Both the position numbers and the translations under genes were made by a program. DNA of 32,865 nucleotides from Trichosporon coremiiforme (Eukaryota > Basidiomycota > Tremellomycetes > Trichosporonales > Trichosporonaceae): positions 1 to 32,865 of the forward strand of contig BCJJ01000068.1 in NCBI GenBank assembly GCA_039545355.1, written 5' to 3'. Under the pieces are notes generated by a model. It was not told where the DNA came from and searched no databases. It saw only the letters and a program-made list of their open reading frames with translations. Shown one piece after another: positions 17,584-26,974 of the stretch; the first letter of the stretch is position 1, and every line of letters starts with the position of its first letter.

Positions 17584-20037
17584 CTACTGGCGGGGCGCCG
17601 GCGCGTCGAGCACAGCGACCGTCTCCCACTTCTTCCTCCGGGCGTCGCGCGACGCCTCCTCGGGCGTGCTCCACTCGAGCTTGGGCTTGCGGGGCTGCTC
17701 ATCGAAGAGCGCCTCGAGATCCGCGTCGAGCTCGGCGTGCGCGTCCTTCTTCTTCTTCTTGTGCAGCACGGGCATGTGCTCAAGGCACGCCTCGAGCATC
17801 TTCTCGGTGCGGTTTTTCAGATCCACCGCAAGCTCGCGATCGGGGAACCCGAGCTCGAAGCGGAACGACAGCCACAGATAGTTCACGAGACACTTGTGCA
17901 AAGACTCGAGCTCGGGCACCTTCTGGATGAGGACGCGGCGGTCGTGCGAATGCGGCGTGATCTTGGGCGGGCCGTCGAGCTTGGCCATGAGCTTCTCGAT
18001 GGTGTCGAGAGCATTCAGGAGCCCGGTCCTCTGAATCGCCGACTTCAGGTCGACGTGATACTCCTGCGCGTACTGCCAGACCATGTTCGAGAAGAACTTG
18101 ATGGTCCTCTCGTCGCGTGCCGGCAGAGGCGCATTCGCGAGCAGCTGCAACTCGCTCAGCGTCAGGGTGCCGCGGAACGGCTCGAGAATGGGCGCAATGG
18201 TCGTCTTGCCCGTCGACGAGGCGAGCACAGTGCGCGGCGGCAGCTTGGCGAGCGCCCAGAATTGCTCAATCAGGCTCTCAAAAGACGTCTTCGCAGGAAG
18301 CAGCGGCTGGAGACCAGTCAGGGCATCGGGCGGAGGTTCAACGACAGCCCGCTTGACGGACGGCAGCGTGCGGCCGAGGAGACTCTTGAGCAGCGCAAAG
18401 TCCTCGTCGTGCAGCGTCGTCACCGTACCTCCCGTGTCGCCAGGAGCGTCGCCCGTTGTGGCCGTGTCGATCGCCGCGGACGTGCGCTGTTGTCCGAATC
18501 GTCCTGCGCGACCTGCAATCTGCTTCGCAGAAGAGACCGACAGGGGCACCTCCTGCTTGCCGTTCCACTTCCAAAGCGTTTCGAAGATGATGCGATTGAT
18601 CTTGAGGTTGAGACCCATGCCAACAGCATCACTTGCAACGAGGACCTGGGCGCGGCCCTCGTTGAAGTCACGAGCCTGCTCGGCGCGCGTCTCGGGAGGA
18701 AGAGCGCCATAAACCACGGCAGCCTTTGTGCCAAGCTGGCGCTCGATCTGGTTCTTGAGGGCGAAAACGTTGGAGCGGGAGAAGGTGACGACACAGTCGC
18801 CAGCCTGGACCTTCTTCATGTCGCTGTGCAGCGACTTGTCGGCAACCTTTAGCGGCGTCAGGCGGTTGTACTTGTGCACAGTGAGGGTGTCGCCCTTGAA
18901 GCCCGCGATCATCTCGTGCAGAAGCTTCTCGGTAGTCTCGTCACCGCACAGGTGGATCTCTTTCGCAGCGATGCCCATGACAGCGTTCGCCCAGGCGGCA
19001 CCACGCTCCGAGTCACCCAGCATCTGGATTTCGTCGATGACCACGACGTCCCACGGCTCGCCGCCCATGAAACCCTGCAGCGGCATCATCTCTACCGTGC
19101 AGCTCATGAGTCCGGCATCGTGCGCCACGAGTCGCCGCTCCTCGCCCGTGAGCAGGTTGCACGCCCGTCCTTCGCCGTCCATCCCACCAACGGTGCCGAG
19201 GTTGATACGCTCCCACACCTCGTGCGCCAGCAGTCGGAGCGGACCAGCGTAAACGCCGGTCTTGGCTTTCGAGAGTGCCTTCAGCGCGCTGTACGTCTTG
19301 CCCGAGTTTGTCGGGCCCATGTGCAGATGGAAGTTGCGGTTCATCGATCGCGCAGCCACATGGGTCTGCGCAAGGTTGCTGATGTCGGTGATCTGGAGCA
19401 GTGCCCGGAGGCGAGAGTGCAGGTGCTCCATGCGCGGGTTCTCGCAGATGAACGTCAGGAAGCGGCGGAGGATGGCGGACTCGAACACCGTGGACCACTG
19501 GCCAGATTCGAACGCCAGACTCAGAGCTTCAGCGTCCCATCCCTGGCTCTGGAGGAACTCCTTGATCGTCTTGTCGCCCCGGTCGTCCTTCAGTCCTCGG
19601 CGGGTGAGGTCGGACCACGGCATGAGTGTCTCCAGGATATCGCCCTCTTCGAAACCGTACGCTTGCAGGAACTCGTTCGCTCGGTCCGACATAGCCCATC
19701 GTCCTATCCGGTCGTCGAGCGTCTTTACGAGGTCTTCCGGACGTGGTGCTCGCGGCTCCGCTGCGGCGGCTGCAGAATTCGTTCGTTTGCGTGGCTGATA
19801 CTCGTCGCTCCGGCCGAACCCTTTACCCCTTTGATTCTTCTCAAAACTCCATGGCTTCCGGCCGTTTCGTGACGGTGCGGCACTGAAGTCGATTGTTCGC
19901 CCCTTCGGTTCTCGTTCCCGCAGCGTTGAACGGCTTCCTCTCGAAATCGGACTTGAGGTTGCGAATGATCGAGTCGCAACTACCGCGGCAGCGCTTCGGC
20001 GTGCGCAGAGCACACAAGCCTGCCTGGAGAGCGCCAT
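17584..20037 (-). CDS. SUV3: ATP-dependent RNA helicase Suv3, mitochondrial
   Basis: Single exon, 817 residues, the only intronless protein gene in the window. The start ATG at 20037 gives an N-terminus MALSRQACVLCARRSAAAVV typical of mitochondrial targeting; the frame is open further upstream but has no earlier ATG. The helicase core follows: Walker A GPTNSGKT at about residues 241-248, YAGPLRLLAHEV, Walker B DEIQ at about 335-338 followed by MLGDSERG, LCGDETTEKLLHEM, then the second RecA domain with VVTFSRSNVFALK, VYGALPPETRAEQA, DAVGMGLNLKINRIIF and QIAGRAGRFG. A C-terminal Suv3 helical domain and a Lys-rich tail (KKKKKDAHAEL) follow. Suv3 works with an exoribonuclease in the mitochondrial degradosome (mtEXO) to degrade RNA and intron species. 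Confidence 0.96.
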   Translation of the reverse strand: MALSRQACVLCARRSAAAVVATRSFATSSPISRGSRSTLREREPKGRTIDFSAAPSRNGRKPWSFEKNQRGKGFGRSDEYQPRKRTNSAAAAAEPRAPRPEDLVKTLDDRIGRWAMSDRANEFLQAYGFEEGDILETLMPWSDLTRRGLKDDRGDKTIKEFLQSQGWDAEALSLAFESGQWSTVFESAILRRFLTFICENPRMEHLHSRLRALLQITDISNLAQTHVAARSMNRNFHLHMGPTNSGKTYSALKALSKAKTGVYAGPLRLLAHEVWERINLGTVGGMDGEGRACNLLTGEERRLVAHDAGLMSCTVEMMPLQGFMGGEPWDVVVIDEIQMLGDSERGAAWANAVMGIAAKEIHLCGDETTEKLLHEMIAGFKGDTLTVHKYNRLTPLKVADKSLHSDMKKVQAGDCVVTFSRSNVFALKNQIERQLGTKAAVVYGALPPETRAEQARDFNEGRAQVLVASDAVGMGLNLKINRIIFETLWKWNGKQEVPLSVSSAKQIAGRAGRFGQQRTSAAIDTATTGDAPGDTGGTVTTLHDEDFALLKSLLGRTLPSVKRAVVEPPPDALTGLQPLLPAKTSFESLIEQFWALAKLPPRTVLASSTGKTTIAPILEPFRGTLTLSELQLLANAPLPARDERTIKFFSNMVWQYAQEYHVDLKSAIQRTGLLNALDTIEKLMAKLDGPPKITPHSHDRRVLIQKVPELESLHKCLVNYLWLSFRFELGFPDRELAVDLKNRTEKMLEACLEHMPVLHKKKKKDAHAELDADLEALFDEQPRKPKLEWSTPEEASRDARRKKWETVAVLDAPAPRQ

Positions 20038-21155
20038 TTTCAGCCGGAGCGGATGACGCGGATTTCGTTTGGGCGGTGATCGAGATGTAACAGGTGGCAA
20101 CGTTGATCTGCGGTTCGAACTTTTCTGGGATCAGCTCAACTGGAAGTGCGGAGGTCCAGAGATAACCGCCCACGTGCAGGGGACATTGATGGTATGAATG
20201 AAAGTGGGGGCGTAATAAGGATCAGGCACTTAGGCACACTACGTCAAGATGAGGCGTAGAAGACAGAAAGCCCGGTCGCCCAAGAACCGAGCGAGAGAGA
20301 GGGAGGGTTTCATGAATGACAAGCGGCGGCACGCACAAAACAAGAGAGAGGTACGAAAGTAGCGCAAGACGCAAAGTAGTGGAGGCGGAGCCTAAGCAGT
20401 ACTCTTATTAGACGGCTGGCAAATGGTAAACGTAAATGCAAACGAGGTGTAGACGCAGAGTGGAGGCGAGACAGGGGAGACAGCGGGGTGGGCAGCCCGA
20501 GTGCCCAAGAGCCCTGGGTAGCCCTGGGGAAGCCGAGCGTGCGATCACGCTCCAAGAGTAATGTCGGACGGCAGCGTGACATTGAAGCTTGCAACGGACG
20601 AGCAGGGCTTGCGGCGGTGGGGACCGGCCGGGATATGTGGGGATGGGTCATGCATCGAGCGCGGGGGTGTGCTGTCGATGATTGACCATCCACCAGTCTA
20701 CTCTCTATTCCTTCCGCTAGCTCGCTCGTCTGACCAGCGCAGTCGACCGTCTTCCCCCAGCCAGTGTCAGAGCCGGAACAGCGCTAGACCGCCACAGCGT
20801 CTCACCCAACGCACCTCACTCCTGCACACGCGCCTGCGCCTCCATCCAGGACTCCGACCCTTAGCATCCTCCTACCTGCGTACCTGCGACCCAACGACAC
20901 TGAGCACTGCTGCGACTTACTGCACATCACCCTCTTTGATATATACGACTACGACTACAACCCGCCCACTCGTCCTCCCACATCTCCCTTCAGCATTCCC
21001 ATCACCGACGCACTTCTCCCCGCACAGCGGCTCACCTGCTGCGCCAGCGGCCACCACTCCACCACCCCACACCACCACACACTCGCTTTGCCCTCCCGGA
21101 CCCGACCACTTCACCCTGGCACCAGGCCGCAAGCGCCGAACAAACGCTGCCCAGC
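20038..21155. other. Long divergent intergenic region SUV3 / PH-domain gene
   Basis: 1.1 kb with no convincing gene. CACGTG lies at 20171-20176 near SUV3. The right part (about 20700-21150) is CA/CT-rich with a TATATA near 20940, consistent with a promoter and long leader for the PH-domain gene. Open frames present look like translations of low-complexity sequence. Confidence 0.5.
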
Positions 21156-23609
21156 ATGTGTGAGTAATCTTGACAGCCTGCCTGATATCGGCGCGGTCTC
21201 ATACCCCAGATCGCCAATCTGGAAACACCGCGCAGCACCCTTGCATCGTCTTCGAACTCTACTCACACTCGTAACAGTAGGGGTTTCACCTTCATCCACT
21301 TCACCACCCCCACACCAACCCTCCGCACCGCCTCCGAGTAGGGCAGAGGTCGAACGAAAGCTCTCCGTCAAGTCCAACGTTCGCGAAGTTCCGACGAGAA
21401 AGCCTACCGTGAGTCATCCAATGTCACCTGCTGCCCACCGCTGGCAACTCGCGTATCTGGAACATGTAGCGAAGGGTCCGAGACCTCGCGCACTCCTAAC
21501 GCTACATCCGTCAAACATCAGCAGTCACATCGGTTGCGCGTATCATTGATCATGCGCTGACACCGTGTCGCAGAGGCCACCAGTACCGATCCCATCAAAC
21601 AGCACCGACTCAGCGTCGACCGCCTCCACCGTGACGCCCGTGGCTGGCGCATCCTCATCATCACAACACTCCAGTCTCCCGCCGCTCATCATCAACCCGG
21701 TATTTGGTGGACAGTTCACCAACTCACCGATGGCTTCGCCAGCAACCCCGCACCACGCCGGCATCAGTGGCCTGAGCTCGATCGCCGAGTCTGAACGACA
21801 GAGCTCTGGTCGCATTTCGCCGGTGGACGACGTCACGGAAGGTGGAGGGGAGGGCGATGACTCTGATGAGGACCACGGGGCGAACGCCGAGCTGGAACGT
21901 GGAGCCGAGATCAAAAGCGGATTCCTCATCAAGAAGCAGGAGCGAAGAAAGGTGCGTTTTGCTGTTCTTGTTCTGTCTCTGACGCAATCTTAGGTCTGGA
22001 AGAAGAAGTGGTTCGTTCTCCGTGCAACTCGCATCGCCTACTACAAGGACAACAGGGTGAGCCGATTATTCTTTGCGCCGCTGACAGATCCCAGGAATAC
22101 TCATTGTCCCGCGCCATCGATCTGAAGCAGATCCACTCGGTCGTGCCGGTACACTCCGAGAATCAGAAACACCCTTTCGCGTTCGCCATTGTCACTTCGG
22201 CACGGACGTTCATGCTCGAGGCGCTGTCCGCGGAGGAGAGGAACGACTGGATCCGCGTGATCAATGCCGGTCGGAAACGACTATCCGAGAAGGACGAGGA
22301 CGAGGCGCGCCGGCGCGAGCTCAAGAGCGAGGCTCGAGAAGCTCGGACCAACCCAGTGCCCGTGCCCGCCCCTCAGTCGCTCGGAGTGGGAGCCGAGCTG
22401 GATACACACGCTGGAACGTGGGCGAGCAACATGTCGGGCGTGTCTGGACCAACAGGAATGTCTGTGTCTCCGACGTCAGTGCCGGGCGCCTTCTTCCCGC
22501 GGGGCGCTGGACATGGTCAACCGTCGTCGCTGGGCACGTCGCCGAGCCTGCCGCACCAGATGGGCAACCTTGCCTTAGGGCGTAGCCAATCGATCACTGC
22601 CGCGCCGCCGAGTGCCGCGACCGTCAACCGCCGTCTGTCGAACCCAATCATTCCGCCTCTTACCGGCCTGCACCCGCCCGCACGGACGGGGCTTCATCGC
22701 GAAATCTCGCAGGGCTCCATCGACCTCGGAGGACCTGGGGCGTCAACGCTCTCCCCACCGGGCCAGAACTACTTTGTCAGCTCGGACGAGGACGAGCCCT
22801 ACTTCTCGGACCCGCGACAGGGATGGCCGGCGTCGGGCGAGCCGGAGGCCGTGGCTCCCTCCGACATTGATCCTAACAAGGTCATCCTGGCGACGTACCT
22901 GATGAAGAAGAGCCGCAAGGCGACGCGAGAGGTCTGGCGCAAGCGGTGGTTCTACCTGACCTCGACGAACATTGTGTACACGAAGAGCCACATGGACTCG
23001 CGCCCGTTGACGACCGTGCCGCTGCACGCAGTGCTGGACGTGTTCAGCGTCGAGTCGGCCGACTCGGACTCGGATGACGATGCCTCGCTACAGAGCGAGC
23101 GCAAGCCGGGTCGTCACACGAGCTTACGCTCCTCTGGCAAGCGGGATGCTCCCCAGTCGAGCGGACAGGAGCAGCACGTCATTCGCATCGTTACCAACAA
23201 GCGGCGGTACGACCTCTGCGCGCCCAGTGAGGAAGAGGAGATCAAGTGGCTCGCGGCGATCCGCGCGCTGATCAACCGCGAGCGCGAGCGCCAGGCGCCG
23301 ACTTCGTCCAACGGCGCGAGCGGCAGTGACCAGCGCACGACGCCGACGAAGCAGCAGCAGCAGCAGCTCAACATCCCGACCATTGCGCAGCAGCCTCCGA
23401 CGCCATCGAGCCTCCCGCCAGGGTCCCCTGTCGCCGGAGCGAGCCCCACAAAGGCCGCGGGCGACTACATCGAGGCGGGCGCGCAGATCGGCGCGCAGAC
23501 GCAGCAGAGGTTCGTGCCCACGCACGGCCGCACGCGCAGCGCGACCCAGACGGCAAAGAACGCAGTCGCCGACGTCGTAAGGAGATTCCACACCGAGGCC
23601 GCCCACTGA
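21156..23609 (+). CDS. Double PH-domain protein (Opy1-like arrangement)
   Basis: Five exons: 21156-21159, 21278-21408, 21574-21951, 21994-22056 and 22095-23609, 696 residues. The first coding exon is ATGT only; introns are 118, 165, 42 and 38 nt. Two pleckstrin-homology domains are visible. PH1 spans about residues 155-255, begins IKSGFLIKKQERRK-VWKKKWFVLRATRIAYYKD and ends with the conserved Trp in RNDWIRVINA. PH2 spans about 455-588, begins ATYLMKKSRKATREVWRKRWFYLT and ends EEIKWLAAIRALI, with a roughly 40-residue Ser/Asp-rich insert. The rest is Ser/Pro-rich and probably disordered. Two PH domains in this order occur in yeast Opy1 and fungal homologues that bind phosphoinositides at the plasma membrane. 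The lipid specificity cannot be read here, and no catalytic domain is seen. Confidence 0.85.
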
Positions 23610-24063
23610 ACATAGGTATGAGCGCAAGTTCGTACAAGACACATCAGACACAAGATCGTACAGAAGGATCGTTCCCAAGATCTTACAAGATCCGTAGAAT
23701 CGCAACTCGGCTTGATGCCGGGAGCCAGCAATCAAGCATCCACCACCTACCCCATGAGCCATTGACAATCGACAATATCCTTCCGCAAGCATGAGAGCAT
23801 TTCTGCAAGCATCCCCACACCCCTTCCCCCTACCCCATATTCGCGACCATTCGTGTCCTCCTCATATTCGTAGCTGCCCATGTATATTGATTCCGGGTTT
23901 CAGCGTGGGTCGCGAGTGGCATGTGGACAATGTCGAAAAGTGTGAGCGCTGGCCGGCGCCGTGTACGCCGATCAGTGATGCAGCTGGCAGTGAGGGACAA
24001 GAACATACATGACAAGAAGCCCGAGAGAAAAGGGTATATATGTAAAATCTAGATGAGGCGGAA
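23610..24063. other. Convergent intergenic region, PH-domain gene / ERG1
   Basis: 454 bp expected to contain two 3' untranslated regions. No coding sequence, RNA gene or strong repeat recognised. Confidence 0.5.
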
Positions 24064-25984
24064 CTACTGCGCGACCTTCTTCTGCCTGTGCGTGTTGCTT
24101 TTCAGTTCGCTGAGCATGACGGGGAGGAACACGACGCAAGCGGTCCAAAACACCTTGAAGGAGTATGCCACGAGGGCCGGCCAGTCAGCCGGTCCGGGCT
24201 TGGAGGTACTTCCAGGTTTTCCAAACTTGAACAAGATGGCGATAGAGTAGAAAGCAACCTTGAAGAAGTGCCAGAAGAGCGTAAAGGGTTCCGGCCTGAG
24301 GCCGGAGAGCAATCCAACGGGACCAGCGACACATTCTCCCCCGAGCTCGAAGTAGCGGAAACAGCCCTCGCGCAGGACCTCCAGGTCGCCATCCGCGCCG
24401 CCGAAGAGATCATAAAGCGCAATAGAGAGCACGTTCACAGTCCCCGCCAGATCCTTGCGGGCCCAGAACCAGTCCTGCAGCCGGCCAGAGATCACGTCCC
24501 ACTTCTCCAACCCCTCCCTTCCGGCCGGCAGGGATTCGGAGGGAGAAAGAATGCGCGTGAGGAGGACGGCATCGTTGAACGCTACCGTCATCCCGCCGCC
24601 CGTGAGGGGGTGGCGCATGTTCCACGCGTCGCCGAGCATGATTGCGCCAGACATGCCGGACGACAGACCCTGCATCGATGGTGGCAGGAAGGAGTTCGGC
24701 ATGCTGCGCAGACGGTCCGTGTCGAGCGCGCGCTTGACGCCCGCCTGCAGTGTCGGGGGGAGGTGCGGGACGAAGTCCTCGAGGATGTGGCGCTAAACGT
24801 TAGCGCTGATCAAACGCGTCTATGGACGGCGAAGCGGTCCGGAACGAACAGAGGCTAGCGGCGATCATGCCTAGGGGCTAGTGGCACTATGCAAAGTATC
24901 GAACGATACTTTCGCCCCATGGACAGTCGTTTGCTCGCTAGCACTCTCCCGCTCGCACTCGCCCTCCAAGGCTCGCGCTCGCTTGGACTTCGTCGCCCTT
25001 TGGGCTCACTCACCTTCAAGCTTCCATCACCCACTGAGGGCAACTTGCCGTCAACGGGCTTGACGTCGACGAGCATGCGAGTTTCCCTCGCCTCGTTTCC
25101 AATCTGGTACAGCAGCACGGGTCCAGCAGGCGTGAGGCACACGGTGCCGTGGTTCTGAAGCGGGAGCTGCGTGCCCTTGAGCACGAGGCCGACAAAGTAA
25201 CTCCTCAGTTGCGGCGTGGGGAGGGCTGCACCCGGGGAAGAACGGAACTTGGAGAAGCAGCCGTCCGCAATGATGGTCAGCGGCGCGTAGAGCTTGACTT
25301 CCTCTGCGGAGCCCTTTGCCGTGCACTTGACGCCGATGACCTGCTTTGAATGCGGGCAGTAGATTAGGTCTCGGACCGTCGCCTCGAGAATTGTGGTGGA
25401 GGAGGTGGCGACCTTGCGGCGGAGAGACTGGATGAACCGGCCGTGGTGGAAGGAGCGGCCCTCCTTCTTTCCGCTGGCCGAGGCGACGGGCCAATACGCC
25501 TTCTTGCCGACTCCGTTGCCGTTCGCCGCTCCGTTCGCAGAGCCATTCGCGCGACATGCGACTCCGTCCGCGTGGCCGTTCGAGTGTCCCTCCTTCTCGC
25601 CCAGGTCGAGCATGGCATCGACCTCCTCCCCGATCTTGGGGTAGGGGATCTCGACCTGCCGCTCTCCGCTGATGACGCAGTAGCCCTCGACGGGGGTCGC
25701 GTCGAGCCCCTCCAGCGTGTCCGCCATGCCGAGGGCCTCGAGGGCGGCCACGCCGCCGGGCTGCAGCAGCTCGCCGACGATTCGGTCCGGCTCGGAAAGG
25801 TCGCGCTCGATCATCGTCACCTTACGTCCCGCCTGGGAGAGGCCGTATGCAATCGCACAGCCCGCGATACCGCCGCCGATCACGAGGACTTCGGTCTCAT
25901 CTTGCTCCGCCTGTTGTCAGCTGAGTAATTAGGGGAGCTCACGATGCGCGACGGGCCGGCTGTGGCGGTCACCGTTGAGGACAT
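24064..25984 (-). CDS. ERG1: Squalene monooxygenase (squalene epoxidase, Erg1)
   Basis: Three exons on the minus strand: 25984-25943, 25910-25014 and 24792-24064, 555 residues. Introns are 32 nt (shortest in the window) and 221 nt. Erg1 converts squalene to 2,3-oxidosqualene using FAD, oxygen and electrons from a P450 reductase, at the ER and lipid droplets, the first oxygen-dependent step of ergosterol synthesis and the target of allylamine antifungals. Visible are the Rossmann FAD motif VLVIGGGIAG (about 22-31), ERDLSEPDRIVGELLQPGG, DGCFSKFR, and the second FAD site MLGDAWNMRHPLTGGGM (about 365-381). The C-terminus has two hydrophobic segments for membrane association. An Asn/Gly/Ala-rich insert (about 110-140) lies before the KKAYWPV region. 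The second intron contains a perfect inverted repeat. Divergent from PEX1 across about 1 kb. Confidence 0.95.
24893..24912. repeat. Perfect inverted repeat inside ERG1 intron 2
   Basis: Nine-base arms AAAGTATCG and CGATACTTT separated by AA, within the 221-nt second intron of ERG1. It could form a hairpin in the pre-mRNA or be a dyad protein-binding site. Confidence 0.55.
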
Positions 25985-26974
25985 GTCGCTAGTCGTGTGC
26001 GGGGGTATAAGCTATGCAGGGTGTATGCGTATGAAAAAGGGGGAGAACCGGGTTGAAACGGTCTGTAGAGTCGTAGCGTAAGCGATGTGGGGGCGTTGGG
26101 TGTCGTTTGGACTGGTCGGTCGTCGATATATTTATTTTGACCAGGAGCAGACTATCCGACCCAGAGTCGTTCGATAATATCTGTAGCGCGATCCGCGATC
26201 TGCCGATTACCACCCCCCCCCCGCTTGCACGGCTGGCGTCACCCTGGGCTTGCTGGGCTTGCGGTGGCGCCACGTGTTTGCTCCCGCATACTCGGCTCGC
26301 AGGCGTCTGCGCGCAAAAAGCTAGCTCCTAATCAACCCGTTTAAAGGCCGGCCACAGCCTGGCCTCGCTCAGGTCACCGGGTGCCGCCGGTACCTTTGCC
26401 ATCCTTACAATGGGAGGGGCTCGGACTGGCCGGAGGACTCGGGGCAAGGGGGGGCGTCAGTACGTCAGAACGCCAGGTCAAGAACGTCAGACGATGCAGA
26501 GTCGCAGATGGAACAGAAGGGAGAGTTGTAGATCTGAGACGCCCCGCGCGCTCCGGGAAACGGGCAATGGGCACAGAAGCCTGGATGCCGACGGTATGCG
26601 ACCATTCAGAGCCACGGCTGTTCTACCGGAGATAAAACAGAAGAAACAGCTGAGTGCAGGTCCCTCAGGTGGGCTGGAGCACGTTTGAGCCTGGCTGGGG
26701 TTCGGTGTCGGCCCAAGTCGACGGCCATGACCGCCCTTTCAACACAAGTAACCAACGACATCTGTTCAAATGGCCACTCACATCCAATAGCGGGACCAAA
26801 ATCCGCCTTAGCATTCGTTGCCCCGCTTGCCCACAGTTGCCGGTTCCAAGCCAGATGTAGCCGGCCGCGCCCAGCTCGCCCAGCTCCGTCCTGCGCTAGC
26901 CGTCACACCGATCCAAGAAGTCATCTGTCTTCCTTACTCACCACCGCTAACTACTTCCCCACTCGACAGCAATT
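25985..26974. other. Divergent promoter region ERG1 / PEX1
   Basis: 990 bp between divergent start codons. A TATATTTATTTT stretch lies near 26126-26140, about 145 bp upstream of ERG1, a C10 run at 26213-26222 and a CACGTG inside a GGTGGCGCCACGTG context at 26263-26276. No gene supported; overlapping open frames look random. Confidence 0.55.
26271..26276. promoter_or_regulatory. CACGTG core in the ERG1/PEX1 divergent promoter
   Basis: CACGTG overlaps a 10-bp palindrome GTGGCGCCAC and lies about 290 bp upstream of ERG1. SREBP-type bHLH factors, known regulators of ERG genes in fungi, can bind E-boxes; that link is inference. Confidence 0.35.

Noticed and set aside
17530..19872. Plus-strand frames of 440 and 332 codons
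   Set aside because: Antisense to SUV3, whose helicase motifs are unmistakable; no domain recognisable on the plus strand.
20310..21163. Possible genes in the SUV3 / PH-domain interval (frames of 127 and 200 codons)
   Set aside because: Low-complexity Ser/Thr/Pro/Arg translations without motifs, and the right-hand frame overlaps the probable leader of the PH-domain gene.
26213..26222. C10 homopolymer as a functional element
   Set aside because: A simple run in an intergenic region, more likely replication slippage than a regulatory site; no motif around it.
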